This document shows, piece after piece, positions 30,651-42,942 of a DNA stretch of 64,000 bases. Position 1 is the first letter of the stretch. Each line of letters starts with the position of its first letter. Made by a program: the position numbers and the translations under genes. This DNA comes from Caenorhabditis elegans (lineage: Eukaryota; Nematoda; Chromadorea; Rhabditida; Rhabditidae), in the NCBI RefSeq assembly GCF_000002985.6, contig NC_003279.8, positions 6,386,001 to 6,450,000 on the forward strand. The letters run 5' to 3'. The notes under the pieces were generated by a model that was not told the DNA's origin, searched no databases, and saw nothing but the letters and a program-made list of their open reading frames with translations.

Positions 30651-33600
30651 CAGCCACGATGGATCAGAGTTTAGAAAATAGCTAAATTCCGCCAACGTTT
30701 GTAGCGAAATAGTGAAGTATTGTTCAAAAGTTAGTAGGTAATGGGAATTAGAACATTTGAAAGTGTCATGCAGACAAATCGATTGATTATTGAAGATGGT
30801 CTTTCAGGTGAATCGAAAAATACAATATAAATATCTCAATATGTAATGTGTGTATATATTGACATTCATATCAACACACACTCACACTCACACACTCACT
30901 GATAAACTGTTTCCTACCTCCTAAGTGTCCTCTTTCAATATTTCAGTCAGTCTTTCACTTAAGCATACACCACAAAAGTCACTGAGCACTTTTTGTCCAG
31001 GGAAAAAAGTGGGGTCAATGCTCCGCTTTATCACACAAAATTTTAATATGGTTATAGCCTATCAGTTATAATGGTTAATATTTCAATGAATGTAGTAGTC
31101 TAGTTTGAACTGTGTCTGGTCGGGAGCAGGCACAGTTCACGAATAAGTCACAAAACTCATTAACCGAAAACCTAATGGAAATACTTCAACAAAGTAATGA
31201 TTTTTGTCAGATTTTGAAACTGATAGATTTTGATAGATAATATGGTGTACTATTTGAATTTCGAAAAATCCACACCTTCAGACAGCATGAAAATGGGCGG
31301 AGAATGTTCAGAACCGCTCCCTGACCACTCCTACACTAACCACTTCTAAACGATTACAACCAAAACCGATTCTAAAATGATCAAATATCAATGTAAAACT
31401 TTAAAAAAATATGTTTGAAATATTTTTATTTGCAGTCATGAGATGATTGATTTAGAAATCGTCCAATAAAACAATTTATATTTACAGTTTTTTTTTAAAG
31501 TTCTACGTTTCAAATATTTGTATATGAACATTTTACTGGTTCAAGCATAGAACATAGTTCCTAAATTCTCAAAATAACTTAATTTTTCGTAAGTTTGGAA
31601 ATTGACCAAAAAGTTGACTAAAATGATTCAACAAAAAATATATAGTTTTTAATGCTTTATAATGGTATTTTTTTAATTTTTAAACGGAAGCATATTATTC
31701 AATCTTACCAATAGTTTGGAAATTAAATTTTTCTCAACCTCGAAGAAAACATGATCCCCTGTTTGGTTATATTTAAGAGGAAGAGTTTTGTAAAACATTT
31801 TATAGACTTGTTTGCATTTTATCTCAAACTATATTTTTTAGCTAGACTAGCAATTCATCAAACAACTATATTTCCAACTACAAAACGTTCTCTTTTTTTC
31901 GCTTACCCAAAACTTTGTTCCTGATCGTAGCATACAGACTACAAATTCTCATTCTCTAAGGAGGTCAACAATCGTCTTGCTCGAAAAAACATGAGAGATC
32001 ACAAACATAAACCGCACTTTAAACACACTTTTTACACCGAAAACGTTTGAAAAGGAGACAAAAAATATTTGTAGTGGCGATTTTTGTAGCCAACGATTTG
32101 TGACAAATGGAACAAGTAGGCCCTGATGCGAGTTGCAATGATAAAAGGGTCTTGGACGGAAAATTTTAATAAATAAGATTAACCGCAAACAATAAAACAT
32201 GTTCCATTAATCTCGAGTTTTAATGAGTAATATTGTTAACACCTAATTGTATCCGACCATAACACGAACAAAACTGATCTGTAGAACTTCATCATCTCAT
32301 CTAATAATTACTTTTTTCTGTTTCTCTTGGAATATTTCTGATAAATTTCCAAAACATATATTCTGAAAAAAATCAAGCCAACCGAGAAAATCTAAGGAAA
32401 TTTCGAAATGCTAGCTGATACGGTAGTTTATGTGGTTTTAGGACTTTTAATTGAAAAGTTGAAACAATTAATAGTTGACTCAGTTCAATCAGGTCTATAG
32501 TTGTCTTCAGATACCGAAAATTTTGAATTTAAAATTAAACTTTTGCTATTAAATATTAGAAATAATGAATGAAACTAATTTAAAGTTTAAATTTAAAAAA
32601 AAAAAAGATAAAAAAATAAAACTTCAAAGCTTTTTCCCACAATTCATCTTATCATTACTTGACTTTTCCTATTTCTTCACAACTCAACTACAAATCTCAC
32701 TTTTTTTCGGAAACCGTGATTTGTTCATGTTCTTCTCTAACTCAGGCTACAGCATTTTATCAGAATTTTCTGATTTTCTTATCATTCACTTTTTTCAGTT
32801 ATTCAATAGAACCTCTAAGTCTCTACAACTGCATAGATAGCATAATCAACTCTATGTATTTTTTTATCAATTTCCGAATAATTTTAAACTTCACGAGTCT
32901 CGTGTTGCGATGATGGTTAAAGGGCGAAAAAAGAGGAAATTGGGAAATTTTATGGTTAGTGCATAGTTAATAAACGGAATCGTGTGATACTTGGAAAAAT
33001 GACGAATGATACGAAATTATGTAGTTTAATTGTTGAAAAAAGTAGCGTAGTGGTTGACGGGGTGAAGATTTCATAAAAGGGATCCAATTAAATATTTTAC
33101 CATTTGGAAAAATTTAACGTTCTCTTTTCGGCTTCTCGTGAGGTATAAACTTTACTTAATGGATGTTATATTTGTAATTGAACCTACTTAAACTCGTATG
33201 AAATTAGTGAAAAATGCTCCAGTTTCTGCTCATATTGGCTCAGGGTTTTAGAATAGACTAATTGATAAAGATTTTTTGTAAAAACTCGATATTACTTTTT
33301 ATTTTTTTAAAACGTCACAAAATTCTATCCGAAATAGAGACACTTCAGACAAAACTTCCAAAAAAAAATTTCAAGTCCAATATACTTTCAAAAATGCCAA
33401 TTGTAGATAAATTCAAGAATATTCCAATTAACAAAATCTTTGAGATATGCCGCTCCCATATATTGAGGCTTTTTTTGGCAGATGATAATCTATTCAAGTT
33501 CCCAAGAGGTTAAATTTTCTGTGAATGGTGATCGAGGAAAAAAGGTGGAAATGAGTCAGAACTCAAACAAATGGTTCAATTGAAATGGGAATGAGGAAGA

Positions 33601-34240
33601 TTTTATTGTTTTCGTTTATATCTAACATTATTATATTCTTTGTAGTTTATTAAACAGGTCAATGAGAACAATAAAACAATAGAGAAGTAACGTATTGGAA
33701 ATTTCAAAGAACAAAAGCATTTAAAAATGTTTATTTTCACAAAATATCAATTTTAGGAATCACGAACTTTTCAGTCCAAATGTTGCTTCTCAATTTCTCA
33801 TGGAGTAGATAAAAAAGTAACGTTTTTTTGAAGAAGTTAGGCCCAATGTTGGCAAAACGCACTAAAATTTCAAGATTTTGGGTACAGAAATGAGAAACAT
33901 CACTTTTTCAACCCTCTTTTGTACACTGTATATGGTTGCTTCGCCGATTGATTTCAAGGAGCCGCATTCGTTTAAAAAGGTCTCGCCACGCGCGCTGCAT
34001 GTATGAACAAAGATTTCTGCACGCGCCCTTTGAAGTTACTGTAGGAAATTTTGATCGATTTTTTCAACTTTTTTTTGCAAAACATTTAATACTATAGTCA
34101 CTTGTGTTGTAGAAGACAATTACTCATATGTCTACAGTAATCTTACAGACTCGCACACAAAATAACTGTTTTATGAAGGGAGCGCGGTGAGACCCAAGGG
34201 ACAATTAAATCAAATAATATCATTGCTGAACTCTTCAGAC
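30651..34240. other. Intergenic region, about 3.6 kb
   Basis: No exon chain found. It holds the upstream flank of the GRAMD1 homolog, including a CA/CT-rich run near 30875-30900. Open frames near 32560-32910 are low-complexity Phe/Ser translations. A foldback repeat lies at its right end. Confidence 0.45.
33980..34196. repeat. Foldback repeat, about 217 bp
   Basis: The left arm has GGTCTCGCCACGCGCGCT and the right arm AGCGCGGTGAGACCC; these are imperfect inverse complements. The interior holds further short inverse pairs. It resembles dispersed nematode palindromic repeats. No target duplication established. Confidence 0.5.
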
Positions 34241-34642
34241 TCACTCTTGATCATCATCATCAATTGCATCTTGTCTTCGAAGTATTGCTCTATTTCGTTT
34301 TTCTGCATCTCCACGAGCACTGAAACTTCTTGTCAGATTTCCACGTGTCACTGAAGTGGATGGACTTTGACTTGGTCGAATTATCACTGAACGGACACGT
34401 TTGAAGACTCCTTGACGGTGGAAAAACTCTGGAAACTCGGATAATTTTCTATAAAATATTCAAACTGTAAATGTTCTCACCTGAACTCATTCTTAAATAT
34501 ATCTATCTCAGTTTCAGTAAAATCTAGAAGTATCTGTTCGTATAGTCCGCCAGACAATCGACCATGTCACGGCTGGCGTCTTTTGTTTTTCTTTGAAATT
34601 TTCAGAATCATTTTTTCTATTGCTCTGCTTCTTTGTGTTCAT
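34241..34642 (-). pseudogene. Orphan two-exon coding remnant, frame broken
   Basis: Exon 2 (34241-34448) reads 69 codons plus stop, beginning KLSEFPEFFHRQGVFKRVR and ending in an acidic tail (AIDDDDQE). It joins in phase to exon 1, which ends TTCAG|GTGAGA at 34481 and reads LYEQILLDFTETEIDIFKNE. No ATG lies in that frame; it meets a TGA at 34567-34569. The only ATG frame (34642, MNTKKQSNRKNDSENF) runs well up to about 34570, then is one base out of register with the rest. It lies 207 bp downstream of rbx-2 on the same strand, as a second operon gene would. Family not recognised. It may be a recent pseudogene, or the exon structure here may be wrong. Confidence 0.5.
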
Positions 34643-34848
34643 ATTCGTGTATATGTCGTCTGTGTGTGTGTGAATTTTTATTTACAGTCATTATTTTTGT
34701 GAATGGGAACAAAGTGGAGAACGGGGTGAAAAATGGAGAGGGAAGAAGTGGGTGAAGAGACAATTTACAGACAAAAGTTCTTTTGAAAAAGAGTCGAAAA
34801 ATTACATGTAAATTGGGAAAGAACGTGTAAAAGTAGATAATTGATACA

Positions 34849-35849
34849 TTATTTGCTCGTGCGGCTGACGACCCAATCCTTTTGACACAGTGGGCATCTG
34901 TTGTTCTGTCGAATCCACTGAGTCATGCAACAATGATGGAATGAATGATTACAGTCTCCCCACACTACGTAGCATTCAGCACTTGGTTCAGATTGACAAC
35001 GAAGACACTCTTCTGAAAAAAGTTGTTCATAATTATTGGATTAAATCTCATTCTGGTAGTGTGGATCTCCTGCTCCCTATGCATATTTTTAAAAAATGTT
35101 GATTTTAAATATATATTTGCAAGCTAAAAAAAAAGGACAATATATTTCAATTTCGACATAGTTGTATATTACCTATTCTGTTCACGAAAATTTGCGTGTT
35201 TTTTACTTTCAAAGCAAGCACTTTTGCTTGTTCCTGAACTTTTAAATACAAATATATCTTTCAAAAGAATACTTTTTGAACATATCACTAAAAAAATTTA
35301 GCTGCATATGAGCACTTCGAACTAGTAAAAAGTCGATCTGAACTTTTTCAGTGCATTTTTCCACTTTTTTCAAGACCTCTAGAAATGCTCCAAAATATTT
35401 TTTTTCGTAAGTTTGTAATGATATTTAGGGGTAGAGAAATATTATGGAAGATTTCTGTAGAATTGTGTTTTTTTAGAGAAAAAACTGAAAATTTTTTTAA
35501 ACCAAAAACCATCATAAAATTATCTGCGACATTTTTATCTCACAAAATATCAAAAAAATAAGTTTTGTTATATTTTTGAAGCGATTCAACTTTTTAACCA
35601 CTGAATTAAATAAAATTTACCCATTAAATGTACTCTGCAGATTGCACATGTGTCACATTCAACATCCCAGGCCCAAACAGCTAACGCATTCCATTTTTTG
35701 AGCACAAAAGGACGACTTTCAGACGGATTCGCGGTTTTTTGCTTTCTGAAAGTAATTTATATTTCGAGAATTTAATTGAAATGGAAATAATTGACTTACT
35801 GAGCACTCGTACTTCCTTCTTGTGAATCTGCATTGCTTGAATTGTTCAT
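34849..35849 (-). CDS. rbx-2: RING-H2 subunit of cullin E3 ligases, RBX2/ROC2/SAG type
   Basis: Recruits the E2 enzyme to cullin-RING ubiquitin ligases; RBX2 proteins pair mainly with CUL5 and help NEDD8 conjugation. Exons 35800-35849, 35621-35745 and 34849-35012 give 112 residues (human RBX2 has 113). After a short polar N terminus comes the cullin-binding strand ([13 protein letters not shown]), then the RING-H2 ligands: [26 protein letters not shown] and RCPLCQKDW. The [12 protein letters not shown] ending marks RBX2 rather than RBX1 (RxVCPLDNREWEF). Phases 2 and 1 join cleanly. It is head-to-head with ncbp-1, with 256 bp between starts. Confidence 0.92.
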
Positions 35850-36105
35850 TTTTTTTGCAATAATTTATTGATTTATTGAAATTATTGGCAATTTAAGACC
35901 GGTTTTGTTTTTTGCTGCATAAACAGAAGTGGCGTTGAGAAGAAGAGGCGCAGAGATGTCAGACAGTAACCTACGACACTGCGCTGTTCCACACGCGCGC
36001 CTTGTTTAGAATATATTCAATTTCGAATTTTCCATCGGATTTTTTTGCGATTTCTCAAGCAAAACCAGTGAGATTTAATCAGATTTTGTTCGAAAAACAA
36101 CGAAA
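35850..36105. promoter_or_regulatory. Bidirectional promoter of rbx-2 and ncbp-1
   Basis: Only 256 bp separate two divergent start codons, so both promoters must lie here. It contains AGAGGCGCAGAG near 35944-35955, a one-base variant of the word found upstream of the alternative GRAMD1 start. GC-rich sequence lies at about 35965-36002. Confidence 0.6.
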
Positions 36106-39100
36106 ATGTCGCGGAGAAGGCAATTCGATGGTAAGCTACTTCCTGCATTGTTTAAATCTTGTTTAAAAAAATTAAATGATTTTCAGATGAGGATGAAGTT
36201 CAAATGAAAAGACGTCGCGGGGCTCCACTAATCGAAGATGTAGAAAAAAAACTGCAGGGAGTCATCGGAAAAGTTGGAGAGGTAAGACATAAAACATCAA
36301 TTTCCAACCAAAATATGTTGTTATAGAATACTGGCTCATCGATCGAATGCAATTTGGATAAACTCACAGCTTTTTTACATGATGATCTCGAAAAATATCG
36401 GGCTTCAATTATTGATATTATTGCTGGATGTGCCATCTATCTCCCAAATCGTGTTACTGTATACACAACTCTAGTTGGTCTGTTGAATTCAAAGAATTTC
36501 AATTTCGGAGGAGACGTCGTAGAAAAATTAATTTCTGAGCAGCAAGATCTTCTTTCAAAACAAAAATATCAAGAGGCTCAAAATCTTGCTATTTTCCTTT
36601 GTGATCTTGGAAATTCTGGAGTGCTCACAGCTCAATCAATTGGAGAATATTTGGAGAGCTTCATTGCAGCTGCTTTTGAGGAAAACATGCCTCAAGTTCG
36701 TAATGATTATTATATCCAAACAGTTCTTCGTTGTCTTCCATGGATTGGTAAAGAATTGACTGAAAAAGCTCCCGAGCAAATGGAGAATATTGGAGAAGCG
36801 ATTGGAAAGTATCTCGAGTTGAGAAATAAAAATCACGTTGCGGTAAGATTAATATTAAACTTGTTAATAACTAAAAATAATATATTTTTAGCTTCTCCAA
36901 GTTTGGCGGGAAGGCTCGACAGATCAAAAACAAGAAGATTATCTCGAAAGTTTATCAGCTCAGATTGAAGCTCTTCGTAATGCGGATTGGGTTGAAAATC
37001 ACATTCCTCGACATTATTCTGGTTTTGAAACCACCCTTCAAGATGCCCTCCAACATAATTTGCCAAGTTTTCAATCTCCAGAACATACCTCGGATATGAT
37101 TTATCCATATCCACTGGTCGTTTTCCGTCTGTTTCAAGACGCGGATTGTTCCGCCTTTTCTGTAAGTGCAAATTGAAACTGTCTAAACTGTTCGTTCATT
37201 TGTCTTTTTAAGCAAGGAAATATCTTTTTTATTTACTGAAAATTATTTCAAAGGGTCTATTATAATTTTCAGAGTAAACCCCTTCCCGGTGATAGTTCAA
37301 TAGATCGTTTCCTCTTCGAAGGTGAAATCGCTTGGATCATTGAAAAAAATCAATTTAATAGAAAAGCATGTGCTCGTGAACTTCTCGCTTTCGCAGAAGA
37401 GAATCCATCTGTTCCTATTGGATTCCTTATTTTCGAAACTATTTTCGGTCAAATGCTCCGTCTACCACATGCCCCATATCCAGCAATATTTCATTGTAAG
37501 TCAACATTCTTCATTAAAAGTCCATTAAACCTCGATTTAGCGGGGGTTTAATGTAGAATCCAAATAACTAAATTATATTTTCTTTCAGGCTCTCTCGTTC
37601 TCGAACTGCTAAAGCTTAAACCAGACGACTATCCACAGATTCTTGTTCAAACTGTTGAGTGTATCTATCGGCGCGCAGATTCAATGCAACCAGTTTGTAT
37701 TGACAGGTAAATTATATTTCAAATTTCATATTTCAATTTTATTTTACAGAATGGTTGATTGGTTCAGTTTCCATCTTTCTAATTTCCAATATCGATACAC
37801 CTGGACAGATTGGAAGGATTGTTTGAATGTATGTTTTTATTTTCTATTGTTCATAACATTGCACGGTAATATTTGCAGAAAGATGCATTTTCCGGCAGTC
37901 AAATCTTTGTACGAGAAGTCATAGAAAAGTGTCGTCGTTTTGGATCTTATGAGAAAATTATCGCTGCATTGCCCCAAGATTTTGTCAAGATTCATCCATG
38001 CTCTCCAGAAGTTCGATATCTCATTGATGAAGGTAAATAACTACTTTTTGGAAAAATCAAAACTTGTAATTTCAGAAGACACTGCACTAGTTCAACGAGC
38101 GGAAACATTCACTCAAATGTTCCAAGAACGTCAGCCAGCTGAAGCATTCCTCAATGAGCTTAAATCAAATGATGAAAATGACGAATTGCCATATAACATT
38201 AATGAATTCGGTCTTTTCGTAATGGTTATGCTCAAAATGGCATCGAAGACTTATTCACACAACTTCTCAGCTCTATTCAGGTTAGTTATTTAGATAATAC
38301 GAATTGATAGTTATAATATTGTGTATACTCAAAAATTGTTAACTGCACACTTTTTTAAAAATTAATTTTGTATCGTCTTTATTTAATTATTTGTTGATAT
38401 TTTCGAAACGAAGAGAGTTATAACCTTTCAAAGTAGTGGGGGTGCAATATTATTAGAGAAAATACAGTACTACAGTAGTAATTCGTTGTTGCGAATTTTC
38501 AAGTTTTTTTCAAATTTTTTGATCTCGATAATTTTCGATTACCGTCCCTGTTTCGAATGTAATCCTAAAAATCAACAAAGTTTTTATTCATTTCAGATAC
38601 CAAACCACTCTGAAAACTGTCTGTGACGCATCAGAACTTTATCAAGAGAAGCTACTGGAAACACTTTATTCGTGCTGGAAAACGAATCAACAGATGTTGA
38701 TGATCCTTACTGATAAGCTTCTTAAAATGCAAGTAATCGATTGTTCAGCCGTTGTTGGTTGGCTATTCGACGAGAAAATGTGGCAAGAACATGACAGGTA
38801 CACTTTCACATACTCCAAAACTTTCTCTAACCGAAAATATTCAGACAATGGTTGTTCGAAGTGCTCAATCAAGCATTGGAAAAGCTCACACGACAGATTA
38901 ATGTTGTCGAAAAAGACATAAAAGAGCTGACTGAGAAAACAGAGAATAAGATCAAAGAGGAGGATGATGAAGAGTCTGATATTAAGGTATTTATTTAGAG
39001 AGAATTATATAATAAGATCCCTTTTTTATAGATGGATGAAGATGAAACCAAAGAAGAAAAATTCAAACAAGATCTCGAAGATTTGGAGAACAATAAAGAG

Positions 39101-39553
39101 AAATTAGAAAGAATGGTCACTTTCCAAAAGGGTCTTTTCAATGATTTCTTAATAGTAAGTTGCTTCAAGATGTATTATCTCTAGTAAATATTTCAATTTT
39201 AGGCATTCATTGAAGAAATAAAAAACGCGGCCACGTCCAACACATCCGAGATGGATGGTTCTGGGGATACACCAGGAACTCAAACACCTAAATTCATGTG
39301 GCTCCGTGGAAGATTCTGTCACGTTTTGCTAGCTGTAAGTTTTATACTCGTTTCGAGTCGGCTAGAACAATCTTAAAAATGTGAAACATTAAAGAATGGT
39401 CTCCGTTTTTGATATATTTTTATATGAAATATTTTTCAGCACGCGGAAACACTGTTGAAGCACTCGAGTAACATCGCTGATGAAGTTTTCTCTGAAGGAA
39501 CCGATCCTAGCATTATTGAATGCTTCAACCAATTCCAGTCTCTTCGTCTTTAA
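36106..39553 (+). CDS. ncbp-1: Nuclear cap-binding protein 80 kDa subunit (CBP80)
   Basis: Large subunit of the cap-binding complex, which with CBP20 binds the m7G cap of Pol II transcripts and couples capping to splicing, export and decay. Fourteen exons: 36106-36130, 36187-36281, 36327-36842, 36892-37161, 37273-37495, 37589-37706, 37750-37828, 37879-38032, 38076-38280, 38597-38797, 38845-38986, 39032-39154, 39203-39334, 39440-39553. They give 798 residues (human 790). The N terminus has a basic nuclear-localisation-like patch ([13 protein letters not shown]). An alpha-helical MIF4G domain follows ([18 protein letters not shown]), then two further helical repeats and a charged coiled-coil insertion ([17 protein letters not shown]). 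An AATAAA at 39773-39778 is a possible polyadenylation signal, close to the convergent LRR gene's stop. Confidence 0.93.
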
Positions 39554-39792
39554 ATGAGTCATATACTTTAATCTTGTCCAATTTCAAATTTCCTGTTATT
39601 TTTCTCAACCAATCTCTTCAAAATCTCTACGATCCCAGTCCGGGTTCATCATAAATATGGACTTTAAGTCCCCGGAACCATGTTTATTTTATCAATATTA
39701 AACTCCCAATCTCCGTTTGTTTCTTGTTGTGTTTCATTACATGTTTTACCAGGTCATTTATTTATTCTATTTAATAAAATTAATCGATCCGT

Positions 39793-42700
39793 TCAAACAC
39801 TATCCACACCTTTTTCCATTCGACACGCCATGATAGAACACATAAGAATCGAAAAAAGTAACAAAAAGTTTGCACATAAAGATATTAATAAAAGAATTGG
39901 AATATGAAAGGCGGGGGATGATAGATCATGAGGAATTGAGAGAATTAGAGAATTCGTAGAGTTTTTCGAAATTTTTGGGACAGGTTTTGAAGATAAAGAA
40001 GAACGAAGACGTCGAAGAGAATAGCATCCTGAAAAATATTATGAATCCACGTATTACATAGTGGTTTTTTTTTGAATTGAAATGTAGACGCATTCATGAC
40101 GTTAGGTCCTGGCACGAACGAAACTATTCAGCTACCGTATCCTACCATATTTCGAAAATTGTTATCGTCTATCTCTAAATTTTCAATATTTTTTGTTGAA
40201 AAGTTGCATTTATTTACGAAATTATCAAAACCATGTCAACTATAAAGAGAAATTTGAAAAAAATAAAGGATTACTGTAGCTGAACGATTTCTCTCGTGCC
40301 AGTTTTTTGGGTCGAAATTCGAAAATTTCAATTAAAAAAATGAGGTTGGACATAAAATAAAAGATTCTCACCGGAATTCTTCTCTAATTCTCTATAAACT
40401 TCCATTTGTTCCAACATCCAGTCATATTGCTCCTTACAGTAACCCAGTCCGCTTTTTAACATTCTCATCTCACTATATTGATTTACAAATGACTTTAGAT
40501 TATTGGTTCTCAAAAAAGTTTTTTTAGGATTCAATCCTAATTTGGTTATGTTACCGATTTGCTAGGTGCATTGACCAATAGTATGGAGTACATGGCTCGC
40601 GGAGCCAAACGGGAAGAGTCATTGTTGAGTGGAGAAGTTGACGAAGGAGACGGAAGTTTTCACGAGAGATGAGTAAAAATGAGGCTGGGAATTCCTGTGA
40701 AAACGAGAATTAATCAGAAAAATCGCATGAATTCAACCTCACAAAGGCTAGGGAACCCCGTAAATAAGAGATGTGCATTTTCATGATTAATATTTTTGGA
40801 TATTATTTGAGCTATAAACCCCCGAGCAAAACAAACCGTCAATGGATTTCCTTCAATTCTTAGTTGTGACAGACCACTCAACATAGCCATCACTTCGGGA
40901 GGCATAGAAGAACTTCTATGTAACATATTATTTGCCACATTCAAACGTGCCAAATGACAGTTTGCAGTAACTGCTTGAGGTATTTTTGTAAGATTACACG
41001 AGTCCATATCAAGATAACGAAGAGATTTCAATGGAACAAATGAATAGGGAGATATCGATTGAATTGGCATTCGGGAAAGTGAAAGAGTTTTCAGAGCATT
41101 CAAACCATAGAAATGATCAGGTGTTAGCGTCTGAAAATGTTTTTTTGTGGGGATATTCTCGGAAAACTTACAGTAATATTGGTTCTGCTTAACTTGAGCC
41201 ATTTCAATTTTATATTCTTTGCAAATGGCTTGTAAGGGAGCATTTTAATTGGATTCCCTGTCAGATCAAGTACACGGAGATCAATGCATTTACTGAAAGT
41301 GTGAGATGCAAATGATGTTATCTGGAAACTTTTTTGACTTTTCTCCTCTTGAGGCGTTGCGGGGCGCATCTCACTCGCCTTCCTAGCGCCTTATTGGAGT
41401 GTGCAATTTTCATTTCTTTATTTTCAAAAGCGTTTTCCGGAAGAGGAGGCGAGGGAAACGTCATTGTGGAATGTCTAATTGAAATAAGCTGACCTGGTTA
41501 TAACTGAGATCCACGTGAATCAAAAACGGAGAAACGAAAAGAAGTCGATGAAGGTTTTCAATCAAGTTGTGAGATAATTTCAAACTTTTCACGGCTGGAA
41601 GTTGAGCAACTGGAGTTAGAGATGAGATTGAGGTTCCTAAACGTTTGTATTTTTTTCGCAATCTGACAAGCAAATGTTGAGCAGCTCTCCAAATTTTTCA
41701 ATTGAAAATAAACAAAGTTTCAGCTCGAGCATATATTATTATGTTCTTCAGAATATGTACAGAATATCCTTGCATGCAGATATTCTGTACAGTCCGATAT
41801 TTTAAGCACATACCTTTGAGATAAACTGTTGATAAAGATTTACTGGTAGACAACCATTTTGGTAGTTCAGTAATTGAAGAGTTTTCAATATGAATATATG
41901 TAATTGTATTGATAAATGGAGATGGTTGCAACCAAAAGTCAAAATCCACATTCACAAGTGACAATACTTTCAAATTCTTTAGATTTCGCAAAGATCCATG
42001 GAAATTTGCTTTGGTTCGCTGCCTGAAATCATAGTTTTCGAAAACTATAGTTATTAGAAAAAAAACTTACAATAATACTACTTGGAACGATGCCAATCTT
42101 GGAAAGCATTCTCCAAAATCAATTGAATCATATAATTTGTGATAGTGTTGAAATGTAAGAGATGTGACGGTTTTGGAGCATGAACCAAGAAGGAATGAAT
42201 GTGTCAGACTACAATTACTAGATAAGTTTTTGATAAAACTGCGAGATTTTTGGAAGTTAACAGTGATTTTGCCACAGAATGCACAAAGCTGTCTCAGAAT
42301 AATTTTGAAAAAAAAAATAGTTTTAAGGTTGAACTTTCGAGTATACATATTTCTCCTCACAATCAAAGATTATAATTTTCGGAAGCTTTTTTTATGGGTT
42401 GTTTGGACCAAAAGTACAAAAGTAAAAGTATTTTCAAAAAAAACACAGCCCTTCCTTTAAAGAATTTCAAAATTTAGACCGGAAATTTTGGTGATAGTAT
42501 AGAGAAAAGTATTCATACCTTTCATTTGAGTTTTCAATAACAATGGTGTATGGTGCATCAGGATTAGGTAGATTTGGTTGTCTACAAATCATTGGTAAGG
42601 AGTTTGGTTTATGATCGAGCCATTTGTAGGGTTCCTGTTCGCAAAATGTTTCAAAATTAAATTATATAGTATTACATACATTAGCGCTTCCTAATAATTC

Positions 42701-42942
42701 TAACTTGCAATCCAAATCTCTTGTAATCGTTAAAAAACATGAACACGTTTCTTGGCAAAGGGATGAGAACTCACAACTTGGAGTCAGGCTGTGGTTAAGT
42801 GAGCAACACACCTAAAACCGACATAAGTGTATTTAGAGCTGAGTATACTCACCAAGTTGATACCGTGTGCTTGAGCATGAAGTGGATCACACGATCTTGC
42901 AAGACCAAATAATCCAAATATAGCTAGACTTAATTCCCACAT
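39793..42942 (-). CDS. Leucine-rich-repeat single-pass membrane protein
   Basis: Probable cell-surface LRR protein. Eleven exons: 42853-42942, 42680-42811, 42519-42634, 42071-42292, 41814-42022, 41494-41636, 41172-41321, 40837-41130, 40555-40694, 40372-40508, 39793-40028; 622 residues. A signal peptide (MWELSLAIFGLFGLARS) precedes a cysteine-rich cap (CCSLN, CEFSSLCQETCSCF). LRRs run over about residues 165-455 (LKNLKVLSLVNVDF, AVKSLKLSHNLIENL, IDLRVLDLTGNPIKMLP, LKSLRYLDMDSCNLTKIP). A likely C-terminal cap contains CTPYYWS and YCKEQY. One membrane helix lies at about 585-610, with a tail of about 12 residues. There is no TIR, kinase or Ig domain, so it is not a Toll receptor. Best placed with extracellular-LRR-only proteins; ligand unknown. 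Confidence 0.85.
40109..40302. repeat. Foldback element in the last intron of the LRR gene
   Basis: Ends are CTGGCACGA and TCGTGCCAG, perfect inverse complements. Just inside, TTCAGCTACCGTA faces TACTGTAGCTGAA. Total about 194 bp, like a small palindromic DNA element. A related but poorer copy (GTGCCAGGACCTT) ends near 29880 in the GRAMD1 homolog. Confidence 0.6.

Noticed and set aside
30513..30695. Start of the GRAMD1 homolog at 30695
   Set aside because: That codon is TTG, not ATG. The first in-frame ATG is at 30648-30650, so the annotated start was moved there, with the caveat that the frame stays open upstream.
32565..32913. Two overlapping plus-strand frames
   Set aside because: Phe/Ser/Leu-rich translations of T-rich sequence with no splice context or family resemblance.
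35174..35232. Possible extra minus-strand exon in rbx-2 intron 2
   Set aside because: It has an acceptor and a donor and stays open, but its length breaks the frame into the RING exon. Probably chance.
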